Source: CAYGVT01 sp964353355 (GTDB lineage Archaea; Thermoplasmatota; DTKX01; GCA-020343715). Taken from it: 64,000 bases of DNA. This document shows positions 53,359 through 61,799 of this stretch, piece after piece; the first letter of the stretch is position 1, and every line of letters starts with the position of its first letter. The position numbers and the translations under genes are program-made. The notes under the pieces were generated by a model. The model was not told where the DNA came from. It made no database searches and saw only the letters and a list, made by a program, of their open reading frames with translations. Location: NCBI GenBank assembly GCA_964353355.1, contig CAYGVT010000133.1, forward strand, positions 113,498 through 177,497, given 5' to 3'.

Positions 53359-55121
53359 GGCGACCGTCCCAGCATCCGGTGATGGACTTGCCCGACCCCC
53401 AGCCCCAGGCCCAGGACGTGCGGGAGAAGGTATCTTCGCTCGCAAAGCGTCGAGGCTACGTGTGGCCATCCTTCGAGCTCTACGGGGGCGTCGCGGGCTT
53501 CTACGACTGGGGCCCGCTCGGCACGGCGCTCAAGCGCAACGTGCAGGGTCAGTGGCTGCGCCTGTTCGTGAACGAGGAGGGCATGCTCGAGCTCGATTCG
53601 AGCCTCATCAACCCGCGCGAGGTGTTCGAGGCCTCGGGCCACGTCGCGGAGTTCTCCGACCTGCTCGTGGACTGCCAGGGCAAGTGCGGCGGGAGCTTCC
53701 GCGCCGACCACCTGGCGGAGGGGCACCACCCCAACCCCGACACCCTCGAGGCCGATGAGATCGACGCGCTCCTGGCCGAGAAGGGCACCATCTGCCCCGA
53801 GTGCGGAGGCCCCCTGGGCAAGGCCCGTCCCTTCAACTTGATGTTCCAGACCCGCGTCGGGCCCGGCGAGGGCCGCGAGGGCTACCTCAGGCCCGAGACG
53901 GCGCAGGGCATCTTCATCAACTTCCCGCACCTCTACCGGCTCTCGCGGGAGCGCCTCCCGTTCGGGGTCGCCCAGCTCGGACGGGCGTTCCGCAACGAGA
54001 TAAGCCCAAGGCAGGGCGTCGTGCGCCTTCGGGAGTTCAACATGGCCGAGGCGGAGGTCTTCTTCCACCCGCGAGAGAGGAACTGGACGGGCGACATCGC
54101 GAACTACCGCGGCATGGAGCTCGCCCTCGTGCCCCGCGACGGGAAGGAGCGCCGCATGACCATCGGCGCCGCCATTGACGAGGGCGTGATGCACAACCGT
54201 GCCGTGGCCTACTTCGTGGGCCTCACCGCCCGGTTCCTCATCACGGTGGGCATCGACCCCGCGCGGCTGCGGTTCAGGCAGCACCTGCAAACCGAGATGG
54301 CGCACTACGCCTCCGACTGCTGGGACGCCGAGGCGCTCACCAGCTTCGGATGGGTAGAGCTCGTGGGCGTCGCGGACCGCGGCGACTACGACCTCTCAAG
54401 GCACCAGGAACGGTCGGGCAAGGACCTCTCCGTGTTCGTGCAGTACGACGAGCCGCGCGAGCTGGACATCGAGCGCCTCACTCCCGTCCACAGGGCCCTG
54501 GGGCCCCGGTTCAAGGGCGAGGCCAAGGCCGTCGCGGAGGCGCTCAAGGCCGCGGCCACCACGGCCATCAATGCCGACGGCTCGGCCCGCGTCGTTGTGC
54601 AGGACGCGAAGGGCCACAAGAGCATGGTCACCGTCCCGGCGGAGTGCTTCAAGCTCGAGCACGTCAAGGAGAAGCTCACCGGCGAGCGTGTGCTGCCGCA
54701 TGTCATCGAGCCCTCCTTCGGCATCGACCGCATCGTGTGGTCTGCCATCGAGCATTGCTACACGGAGCGCGCGGGCGAGGGCGGCGAGGTCCTCACAGTG
54801 CTGCGGCTCCCACCCGTTGTCGCCCCCGTGACCGCGGCCGTGCTGCCGCTGGTCAACAAAGACGGCCTCGACGACCTCGCGATGCGGCTGGACGCGGAGC
54901 TCAAGGCGGAAGGCCTGCGCACGCTCTACGACGGCTCGGGCTCCATCGGGCGCCGCTATGCGCGGGCGGACGAGGCCGGCGTGCCCTTCTCGATCACGGT
55001 CGACCACAAGACCAAGGAGGACCAGACCGTCACCATCAGGTGGCGCGACACGCAGGACCAGGTCCGTGTGCCCATGGCGCACCTGCCGGCCTCGCTCAAG
55101 GAGCTCACGGACGCGGAGTGA
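53355..55121 (+). CDS. glyS: Glycyl-tRNA synthetase (archaeal/eukaryal type)
   Basis: A 588-residue class II synthetase. KRRGYVWPSFELYGGVAGFYDWGPLG at the N-terminus, EGYLRPETAQGIFINF, motif 2 in FRNEISPRQGVVRLREFNMAE, and motif 3 in PSFGIDRIVWS are all present, followed by an anticodon-binding domain with DDLAMRLDAELKAEG. An inserted zinc-like pair CPECGG follows a CQGKCGG segment near residues 107-113. GTG 53355 overlaps the CBS gene stop (GTGA). ATG 53382 is an alternative start with a poorer ribosome site. Confidence 0.97.
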   Translation: MRRPSQHPVMDLPDPQPQAQDVREKVSSLAKRRGYVWPSFELYGGVAGFYDWGPLGTALKRNVQGQWLRLFVNEEGMLELDSSLINPREVFEASGHVAEFSDLLVDCQGKCGGSFRADHLAEGHHPNPDTLEADEIDALLAEKGTICPECGGPLGKARPFNLMFQTRVGPGEGREGYLRPETAQGIFINFPHLYRLSRERLPFGVAQLGRAFRNEISPRQGVVRLREFNMAEAEVFFHPRERNWTGDIANYRGMELALVPRDGKERRMTIGAAIDEGVMHNRAVAYFVGLTARFLITVGIDPARLRFRQHLQTEMAHYASDCWDAEALTSFGWVELVGVADRGDYDLSRHQERSGKDLSVFVQYDEPRELDIERLTPVHRALGPRFKGEAKAVAEALKAAATTAINADGSARVVVQDAKGHKSMVTVPAECFKLEHVKEKLTGERVLPHVIEPSFGIDRIVWSAIEHCYTERAGEGGEVLTVLRLPPVVAPVTAAVLPLVNKDGLDDLAMRLDAELKAEGLRTLYDGSGSIGRRYARADEAGVPFSITVDHKTKEDQTVTIRWRDTQDQVRVPMAHLPASLKELTDAE

Positions 55122-55176
55122 CGTGGTCGGCCGCCCGCTCCAACCTCACTGGACCGACCCCCTCTCCCCGATGGCC

Positions 55177-55707
55177 TCAAGGTTCCCAGACGGCCTTCTT
55201 GGCGGCGAGCTCGATGGCGTCGAGCACGCACCGCTTGGGCTGGATGGTGGCGACGGGGATGTGGAGGATCTTCTCTAGCGTCGAGGAGACTATGGGGGCG
55301 CACACGAGCGCGACCGCGCCCTCCCGCTCGGCCCGGATGGCCTGGATGATGGCCTCCTCCATGTTGAATGCCGGGTACTCGCGGACCTTCACCCCACCGA
55401 GTTCCAGCTCGTTCGCACGGCCGCGCACGTCCTCCACGACCGTGCGCGACGCGATGAGCGCGACGAACTTCCCCCGACGGGTGCCCTCAACCTCCTGGAC
55501 CGCGCGCACGACACAGCGCAGCGTCGTGAGGTTCGGGCGCCGCGCGCCTGAGAGCATCTTGTAAACCGTGCTCTCGCCGAGGCCCGACCGCCGTGCGAAC
55601 TCCCGCGCCGTCATGTCCAGCTCGTCCTCGAGCACGCCCCCGAGCGCCCTGCGGAACGCCTCGTCACCGTCCAGCGCGGCCCACAGCAGCTTCTCGTCCG
55701 CGACCAT
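55177..55707 (-). CDS. HTH transcriptional regulator with effector-like C-terminal domain
   Basis: A protein of about 176 residues. A Cro/C1-type helix-turn-helix lies around residues 28-62 (MTAREFARRSGLGESTVYKMLSGARRP). The C-terminal half (GKFVALIASRTVVEDVRG, MEEAIIQAIRAEREGAVALVCAPIVSSTL, HIPVATIQPKRCVLDAIELA) has the alternating alpha/beta pattern of a PrpR-N-like small-molecule sensor. It is divergent from the ABC importer and probably controls it and itself. ATG 55707 has GGTGA just upstream and fits the TATA at 55741-55748 with a short leader. ATG 55725 is the longer alternative. Confidence 0.82.
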   Translation of the reverse strand: MVADEKLLWAALDGDEAFRRALGGVLEDELDMTAREFARRSGLGESTVYKMLSGARRPNLTTLRCVVRAVQEVEGTRRGKFVALIASRTVVEDVRGRANELELGGVKVREYPAFNMEEAIIQAIRAEREGAVALVCAPIVSSTLEKILHIPVATIQPKRCVLDAIELAAKKAVWEP

Positions 55708-55740
55708 GTCCTCACCACATGCCATGAGGTCAGGCCTGAT

Positions 55741-55825
55741 ATTTATACATTTGTCTTATATTATGGCAAATAACAGTCAGTTAGTGACGAGAATTGAACA
55801 ACCTATTTGAGGAGAGGCGTTCCTC
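55741..55825. promoter_or_regulatory. Divergent regulator/importer control region
   Basis: The leftward TATA for the regulator is ATTTATAC (55741-55748). The rightward TATA for the importer is CTATTTGA (55803-55810). Between and after them lie two short inverted repeats: GTCA-GTTAG-TGAC (55776-55788) and GAGGA-7 bp-TCCTC (55809-55825). The second abuts the importer TATA and is the better operator candidate. Confidence 0.5.
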
Positions 55826-55834
55826 GTGAGGTCG

Positions 55835-56911
55835 ATGAACATGCACTGGAAGACGCTCATAGCACCGAGTATCGCTGGCCTCCTGATCATAGCGACGCTC
55901 TTCTCCGCCGGTTGCCTGTCGGATGACGAGAAGCCGTTCTCGGGCACCGTGCGAGTCGGCTGGTTGACGGGCGACCTGCACCACCTGCCCTACTTCGTGG
56001 CCAAGGACACGACCATCCTGGGCGGTGGCAAGTCCATGTTCAGCAAGCAGGGCCTCAACGTGACGGACGCGCAGGCGGGCGGCTTCTCGGCGGGCCCCGC
56101 CGAGATGGACAAGTTCAAGGACGGCGGCATCGACATGGGCCTGCTCGGGGCCCCGCCCGCCATCCAGAAGCACGTCCTCGTCAACATCAACACGACCGTC
56201 GTCGGCGTCGTCAACGAAATCGGCTCGGCGCTCGTGGTGAAGAGCTCCATCAACACCATCCAGGACCTCAAGGGCAAGACCGTCCTCACCCCAAGCCCCG
56301 GCAGCATCCAGCACTATTTGCTGCTCAAGTACCTTAATGACAACGGACTGACCACGTCCGACATCGTCATCGAATCGCCGGTCGCCGGCAACCTGATGGT
56401 CGAGCGCCTCAACGCGGGCACCGCGGACGGCTTCATCTCCTGGGAGCCTTTCTGCTCGGACGCGGTGGTCAAGGGCTACGGCAAGGTCCTCGTGTACTCC
56501 AAGGACATCTACCCCGACCATCTGTGCTGCGTCGTGGTCGCGGACTCGAAGTTCGCGAGGGAGAACAAAGACGTCGTCGTCCACTACCTCAAGGCGCACG
56601 TCGAGGCCATCCAGTGGATCAACCAGGCCCTGGCCGACGACACGTCGGCCGACTACGTCAAGCTCGTGTCCATAGCCGTGGGCTTCACGGGCAGGACCGA
56701 GGCCACCATCAAGGCCGGGCTCGCCAACATGAAGTACGACTGGGCCATCACCTCCACCATCGAGACGTTCTTCACGTCGTTCACGCAGGGCCTGATGGAC
56801 AACGGCGTCATCAAGCAGTCTGACCTGACGGCGCGCGGCTACTCGAGCCCCGCGGACCTGACGGCGAAGTACATCGACGACTCGTACATCAAAGAGGCCA
56901 CCAAGCTCTGA
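55835..56911 (+). CDS. ABC transporter substrate-binding lipoprotein, NitT/TauT type
   Basis: A 358-residue binding protein. The signal helix ends in FSAGC, a lipobox. VRVGWLTGDLHHLPYFVAKD, GGIDMGLLGAPPAI, DLKGKTVLTPSPGSIQHYLL and NAGTADGFISWEPF are typical of the SsuA/TauA/ThiY fold. The ligand (sulfonate, thiamine precursor or another small anion) cannot be told from sequence. GTG 55826 is nine bases upstream and in frame; ATG 55835 suits the TATA spacing. It is the first gene of a three-gene importer operon opposite the HTH regulator. Confidence 0.9.
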   Translation: MNMHWKTLIAPSIAGLLIIATLFSAGCLSDDEKPFSGTVRVGWLTGDLHHLPYFVAKDTTILGGGKSMFSKQGLNVTDAQAGGFSAGPAEMDKFKDGGIDMGLLGAPPAIQKHVLVNINTTVVGVVNEIGSALVVKSSINTIQDLKGKTVLTPSPGSIQHYLLLKYLNDNGLTTSDIVIESPVAGNLMVERLNAGTADGFISWEPFCSDAVVKGYGKVLVYSKDIYPDHLCCVVVADSKFARENKDVVVHYLKAHVEAIQWINQALADDTSADYVKLVSIAVGFTGRTEATIKAGLANMKYDWAITSTIETFFTSFTQGLMDNGVIKQSDLTARGYSSPADLTAKYIDDSYIKEATKL

Positions 56912-56963
56912 CCTCCGTCCCTGGGGTAAGTACTTGAAGGCCGAACGCCTTGAAAGAGGCGGC

Positions 56964-57791
56964 ATGTCAGCCGACAGCGTCGCCCAAGCGCTGCTCAGGT
57001 CGCTCAAGAGGAGGCTGAGACGCGTGAGGCGGGAACGGGACAAGGTCCTGCTCGCGGTGCTAGGCCTCATCGCGTTCTTCCTTATATGGCACGAGGCGGC
57101 CGTCCTCGCGGACGAGCCCGCCCTCCCCACGCCGGGGAAGGTCCTCAAGGCGCTATGGGAGAGCTTTAAGGAGCCTCCCCCCCCACCTTACTGGGACCAA
57201 TGGACGATGCAGGAGCACGTCTACCAGAGCCTCAAGAAGATCGCCTACTCCGCAATCATCGCCATCGGGCTCGCCGTCCCGCTCGGCCTGCTGCTGGGCT
57301 TCAGCCCCCGGGCCGAGGCGTTCCTCACGGTCCCGCTCGAGCTCATCCGTCCCATCCCCCCCATCGCTTGGCTCGCGTTCGCAATCGCCATCCTGACCAC
57401 GGGGACCGACATCATTTTCATCATCTCGCTCGGCATCTTCTTCCCCGTCTTCCTCAACACCCTGGACGGCGTCAAGAAGGTCGACCGCATGCTCATCGAC
57501 GCCGCCGAGACGCTTGGGGCCCGCCGGACGCAGGTCTTCTACAAGGTGATCTTCCCCGCGACGATGCCGCAGACCATGACGGGCGTGCGCATCGGCGTGG
57601 GCGTGGGCTGGATGACCATCGTCGCGGCCGAGATGCTCGGCGTGAGGGACGGCGGCCTGGGCTGGATGATCTACAATCACGGCATGTTCGACGACTACGA
57701 CACCATGTTCGCGGGCATGCTCATGCTCGGCATCACGAGCTTCCTCATCGCGCGGGGGCTCATCGCGCTCGAGAGGTGGTTGCAGCGATGA
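56964..57791 (+). CDS. ABC transporter permease, SsuC/TauC type
   Basis: A 275-residue BPD_transp_1 permease. A basic N-terminus precedes helix one (VLLAVLGLIAFFLIWHEAAV). The coupling-helix motif is DAAETLGARRTQVFYKVIFPATMPQTMTGVRIGVGVGW, followed by GLGWMIYNHGMFDDYDTMFAGMLMLG. ATG 56964 is preferred over in-frame TTG 56934 because TATA-like GTACTTGAAG (56929-56938) gives an almost leaderless start, and GAGG lies upstream. The stop overlaps the ATPase start by four bases (ATGA). Confidence 0.92.
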   Translation: MSADSVAQALLRSLKRRLRRVRRERDKVLLAVLGLIAFFLIWHEAAVLADEPALPTPGKVLKALWESFKEPPPPPYWDQWTMQEHVYQSLKKIAYSAIIAIGLAVPLGLLLGFSPRAEAFLTVPLELIRPIPPIAWLAFAIAILTTGTDIIFIISLGIFFPVFLNTLDGVKKVDRMLIDAAETLGARRTQVFYKVIFPATMPQTMTGVRIGVGVGWMTIVAAEMLGVRDGGLGWMIYNHGMFDDYDTMFAGMLMLGITSFLIARGLIALERWLQR

Positions 57792-58630
57792 GGGCCACGG
57801 ACGTGCCCAAGCCACCGTGCGGCACCGGGCCGGGGGCCGCGCGACCCGTCATAGAGGCAAGGAAGGTCGCCAAGACCTTCGAGAGGGACGAACGGCTCAC
57901 GGAGGCGGTGCGGGACGTCGACCTCGGCATCTCGGAGGGCGAGTTCGTGTGCCTCGTCGGGCCGTCCGGATGCGGCAAGACCACGCTGCTGCGCATGATG
58001 GCGGGCCTCGAGCTCCCCACCCGGGGCGATATACTGCTCAGGGGCGCGCCCATCAAGGGCCCCGGGTCCGACAGGGGGATGATATTCCAGTAGTTCGCGC
58101 TGTTCCCCTGGCGCACGGTGCGCCGCAACATCGAGTTCGGGCTGGAGGTCCACCGCGTCCCCAAGGAGGAGCGCCGTCGCCTGTCCGACAAGTACATCGA
58201 GCTGGTCGGCCTCGGGGGATTCGAGGGCGCGCACCCGCGCGAGCTGTCGGGCGGTATGCAGCAGCGCGTGGGGCTCGCGCGCGCGCTCGCCAACGACCCC
58301 GCGGTGCTGCTGATGGACGAGCCCTTCGGCTCGCTCGACGCCCAGACGCGCAACATGATGCAGCTGGAGCTCCTGCGCATCTGGCAGAGCACGTGCAAGA
58401 CCGTGGTCTTCGTCACGCACTCGGTCGACGAGAGCGTCTTCCTCGCTGACCGCATCGTGGTGCTCACCGCGCGGCCCGCGTCCGTGAAGTCCGTGGTCGA
58501 GGTGGGTCTGCCCCGCCCCCGCGACAGGGCGTCGCCCGAGTTCGCCGCAATAAGGCACCGCGTGCTCCAAGACCTGACCGAGGAGGTCCTCAAGGGCATG
58601 GCCCAGCAGGACAGGCCGGGGGTGGAGTGA
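57788..58630 (+). pseudogene. ABC importer ATPase, SsuB/TauB type, interrupted by an in-frame TAG
   Basis: Reading from ATG 57788, the first 101 codons give a normal N-terminal half with Walker A GPSGCGKTTLLRMMAG and the Q-loop start RGMIFQ. Codon 102 (58091-58093) is TAG. The same frame then continues FALFPWRTVRRNIEFG, signature LSGGMQQRVGLARAL, Walker B VLLMDEPFGSLD and switch VTHSVDE to TGA 58630, with no other defect. Relatives have Glu, Gln, Asp or another polar residue at the TAG position, so one base change (GAG or CAG to TAG) explains it. GTG 58118 could restart translation and make a separate C-terminal half. The rest of the operon is intact. Confidence 0.85.
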
Positions 58631-58632
58631 GC

Positions 58633-60000
58633 ATGCGGCCGACGCCCCCCACGGCCATCCATGCGCCCGCGTACCAACCCGTGAGGCCCTCCGCCGGGGG
58701 CGTGCCCCCCGCGCGCCGCACGGTCGAGCCCATCCCAGAGTTCGAGCCCGTCGATGGGCCCGAGGTGCCCGCCATAGAGGTGGTGGGCCTCGACGAGGTC
58801 GACGCCGGCGCGTCGGACTTCGGCGAGGTCGACCAGCACCTCGAGCGCAGGAGGTCCGTGACCCCGGTCGTGGCCGCCGTCGCGTCCATCGTGGCCATCC
58901 TCATCCTCCTCGCCATCCTATCCAATCGGGGCCTCCTGCCCGACGGGGACGGTCCCGAGCCAACGCCCCTGACGGCTGCGGACCTGACGGCCCCGGAGCT
59001 GCCGACGTGGCGACCCGACCTGGGGGACGAGCCACCCACCAGCATACCTGGTCGTACCCTGTTCGACTATGTGCTGTCATGGAGGGTGGGCAGGGTCTTC
59101 GCGGGCTTTGGCGGGAGCATGCTCGTGAACGTGACGAACAAGGGTTCGACCGACGCGTACGTGGACCGCGTGAGGTTCCTGCCTGACTGGGACACGACCT
59201 CTGCCTACGCGACGGGTTGGGGGAGGTCCGTGCCCGCGGGCGAGGAGGTGCCCATAGGCCTCATCGCCTTCGACGGTCCGGCCTCCGGCGGCCCTTACAC
59301 TTACAAGTTCACCATCGAGGTCCGCGTCCACCGCCTGGGCACATGGCTCCGGGAGACGGTCGAGACCTCCGAGGTGCAGACCATGGAGGTGCTCTCGCCC
59401 CAACAGGCCTCCGACTACCCGACCTACAGGAACGATCCCGCCATTTACAAGGAGCTCAACCGCCTCGTCAGGCCGAACGATATTGCGGTCGTCGACCTGG
59501 CCGACCGGCTGTCGGCCGGCCTGGGGGCGAACTACAGCGCGTACTGGCTGGGCGCGCTCTTCGACTGGGTCACTAACGAGCTCATCTACACCAGCGACCC
59601 GTCGGACGACGACATCTGGTCGCCACCGGGCGACACGCTCGCGGCCATGGGCGGGGACTGCGAGGACTACTCCATCTTGATATCGTCGGTGATCGAGCAC
59701 TGGGGCGGCAACTCGAGGTTCTACGTCATTACCAAGCACGCCTTCGCGGCCGTCTACCTGGGGCCCCCCACGATGGACACCGCCTCGGCCGTGGGCGCCC
59801 TCACCCGGTACTATGGCACATCGGCGCGCTACGCCTGGTTCGTCGACGAGCTGGGCTACTGGGCCATAGCGGACGGAACCTCGAGCCAGTACCTGGGGGG
59901 TCTGCCCTACAACGGGGTCGCGACCGACACGGCGGGGGCTTGGGACATCAGCCCCACCGAGTACCTATACGTCACAGATGTGGTCCCGGGCGTCCCTTGA
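58633..60000 (+). CDS. Membrane-anchored transglutaminase-like protein
   Basis: A 455-residue protein. The N-terminal 75 residues are Pro/Glu-rich and probably cytoplasmic. A single helix (VTPVVAAVASIVAILILLAIL) follows, then about 350 extracytoplasmic residues. A beta-rich spacer leads to a transglutaminase-fold domain with GGDCEDYSILISS (catalytic Cys context), a His in TKHAFAAVYLG and an Asp in WAIADGTSSQY. The layout matches the protein at 3638 though sequence similarity looks limited to the catalytic core. ATG 58633 has GGAG five bases upstream; GTG 58627 overlapping the ATPase stop is an alternative. It is coupled to the importer operon, perhaps only by position. Confidence 0.8.
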   Translation: MRPTPPTAIHAPAYQPVRPSAGGVPPARRTVEPIPEFEPVDGPEVPAIEVVGLDEVDAGASDFGEVDQHLERRRSVTPVVAAVASIVAILILLAILSNRGLLPDGDGPEPTPLTAADLTAPELPTWRPDLGDEPPTSIPGRTLFDYVLSWRVGRVFAGFGGSMLVNVTNKGSTDAYVDRVRFLPDWDTTSAYATGWGRSVPAGEEVPIGLIAFDGPASGGPYTYKFTIEVRVHRLGTWLRETVETSEVQTMEVLSPQQASDYPTYRNDPAIYKELNRLVRPNDIAVVDLADRLSAGLGANYSAYWLGALFDWVTNELIYTSDPSDDDIWSPPGDTLAAMGGDCEDYSILISSVIEHWGGNSRFYVITKHAFAAVYLGPPTMDTASAVGALTRYYGTSARYAWFVDELGYWAIADGTSSQYLGGLPYNGVATDTAGAWDISPTEYLYVTDVVPGVP

Positions 60001-60024
60001 GGGATGTGCCCACGGCGTGCAGGC

Positions 60025-60993
60025 TCACTTGATCTCCTTGACGAGCGCCTGGGCCGTCTTCCGGACGGCCTCGTCGGAGGTGAGCTTCGGCTGCCACCCG
60101 AGCGCCTTTATGCGGGTGATGTCCAGGCCCATCATCTTGACGTCGCCCCTCCAGCCACGGCCGCCGTCCACGCCGCCCGTCGGGCGGTACCTCACGCCGT
60201 AGAGGCCCATCGACTCCGTGACGATGTCGGCGATGGCGACCACGGTGGTGCTCTGCTCGGTCCCGATATTGTAGATGTCCAGGGAGGCCTTCCGCTTGAG
60301 GCGGGCAAGCATCATGGCGTCGACGCAGTCCGTGATGTAGACGTAGGACTTGCGCTGCTTGCCGTCGCCGAGTATCTCCAGCTCGTTGGGGTTCTTCCTG
60401 AGCTTCTTGATGAAGTCGTATATGACCCCGTGGGTCCCTCGGGGGCCGATGACGTTCGCGAACCGGTATAGCGTGGCCTTGAGCCCGAAGGTGCCCGAGT
60501 ACGAGGAGATGAGGCCCTCGCCCGCGAGCTTCGTGGCCGCATACACCGATATGGGCACGAGCGGGCCGTAGTCCTCGGGCGTGGGTATCCTTGTGGCCTC
60601 ACCGTAGACCGTGGACGTCGAGGTGTAGACCATCTCGGGCACGTCTTGGAACCTCATTGCCTCCAGCACGTTGTAGGTCCCGAGGATGTTCTGCTCCACG
60701 TGGACGTAGCCAGAGTCGGCCGAGGCCCTGACGTCGGGGTTTGCGGCGAGGTGGAAGACCAAGTCGACGTCCTTGAAGTAGGGCAGGATGGAATCGAACT
60801 TGGTCACGTCGGTGCGGATGAGACGCAGTCGGTTCTCGCCGTACCACCGGTTCAGGAACTCCTCCGAGCCAGAGGTAAGGTTGTCGAGCACCCAGACCTC
60901 CGCCTCTTCGTTCATGAGCCTGTCAACGACGTGCGAGCCGATGAAGCCCGCACCGCCGGTGACGACCACCCGTGCGCCCGAGAGCGCTGACAT
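60025..60993 (-). CDS. NAD-dependent nucleotide-sugar epimerase/dehydratase
   Basis: A 322-residue extended short-chain dehydrogenase. GGAGFIGSHV binds NAD, STSTVYGEA supplies the Ser/Thr, and YAATKLAGE is the catalytic YxxxK. GDGKQRKSYVYITDCVDAM and a RFANVIGPRG segment place it with UDP-glucose 4-epimerase/dTDP-glucose dehydratase-like archaeal enzymes. The likely role is sugar nucleotide supply for surface glycans. ATG 60993 is chosen over ATG 60999 because GGAGG directly abuts the latter and is six bases from the former. The gene is convergent with the transglutaminase-like gene. Confidence 0.9.
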   Translation of the reverse strand: MSALSGARVVVTGGAGFIGSHVVDRLMNEEAEVWVLDNLTSGSEEFLNRWYGENRLRLIRTDVTKFDSILPYFKDVDLVFHLAANPDVRASADSGYVHVEQNILGTYNVLEAMRFQDVPEMVYTSTSTVYGEATRIPTPEDYGPLVPISVYAATKLAGEGLISSYSGTFGLKATLYRFANVIGPRGTHGVIYDFIKKLRKNPNELEILGDGKQRKSYVYITDCVDAMMLARLKRKASLDIYNIGTEQSTTVVAIADIVTESMGLYGVRYRPTGGVDGGRGWRGDVKMMGLDITRIKALGWQPKLTSDEAVRKTAQALVKEIK

Positions 60994-61042
60994 GTTCATC
61001 CTCCCTCTTTATCGTTGATCGTGCGTTCGCGACCGTGATCGG

Positions 61043-61777
61043 TCATCTGACCTTCGGCCCCCCCATCGCCTCCTTGGCCGCACCATGCGATGGCCGACCT
61101 CTCCGCCCAAGGATGAAGGCCCCGTGCTCCTTCTCGTATGGGTCCAGCTCCATGAAGTCCTCGACCTCGTAGGCGGAGGCATCTATCTCCCTGCGGACGG
61201 CCTCGTAGACCTCGCGCGCGGGAGCCCCGACGTCGACAGACTTTGCCTTGATGATGAGCACTGCGTGGCCGTCCGGGGCCAAGTAGGCATCCGCGTTGCG
61301 GCGCAGGATGTCCCACTGGTCGCGCTGCGCCACGTCCTGATAGACTATGTCGACCTGGCCACCCACGTGGGCGCGGTAGGCCGCGGGTGTCCGCGCGTCC
61401 GCCAGCACGGGCACCACGTTGGGGCGCGCGCGCGCGACCTCGACGAGCTCGCGGAAGGGGTCCGGCGCGAACTCGACCGCGATGACGGTGCCCCGCGGGC
61501 ATATGTCGGACACGAAGGACACCGTCGTGCCGGCGCCAGCGCCCAGGTAGAGCACCCGCGAGCCCTCGGCGAACGGCCATGTGCGCGCCCTCCTCTTGAC
61601 GATTGCCGCGAGCTTGGTGCGGCCGGGCGGGAACGGCCTGTACTCGTAGCCGTTCTCCCCCGTGACGGGGGCGCCCACCGCACCGGGCGCACCAGTGACC
61701 AGGCTGCGCGTGTAGAGGTCGACGCCGTCCGTGTATATGCCCGCCATCGCGTGGGGGCTGATTGCCTTCGAGTGCAT
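61043..61777 (-). CDS. flpA: Fibrillarin-like rRNA/tRNA 2'-O-methyltransferase
   Basis: A 244-residue SAM-dependent methyltransferase of box C/D RNPs. GENGYEYRPFPPGRTKLAA is the fibrillarin N-terminal signature. VLYLGAGAGTTVSFVSDI forms the SAM loop. DIVYQDVAQRDQWDI and AVLIIKAKSVDV follow as in the family. The partner Nop5 gene, often adjacent, is not in this window. The gene lies 22 bp downstream of the beta-propeller gene on the same strand. Confidence 0.95.
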   Translation of the reverse strand: MHSKAISPHAMAGIYTDGVDLYTRSLVTGAPGAVGAPVTGENGYEYRPFPPGRTKLAAIVKRRARTWPFAEGSRVLYLGAGAGTTVSFVSDICPRGTVIAVEFAPDPFRELVEVARARPNVVPVLADARTPAAYRAHVGGQVDIVYQDVAQRDQWDILRRNADAYLAPDGHAVLIIKAKSVDVGAPAREVYEAVRREIDASAYEVEDFMELDPYEKEHGAFILGRRGRPSHGAAKEAMGGPKVR

Positions 61778-61799
61778 CGCAACATCCCTGGTGTCATTG

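Noticed and set aside
58091..58093. General reassignment of TAG as pyrrolysine in this organism
   Set aside because: About ten genes in the window, including rpoB and rpl30e, end naturally at TAG, so only a local event can explain the in-frame TAG.
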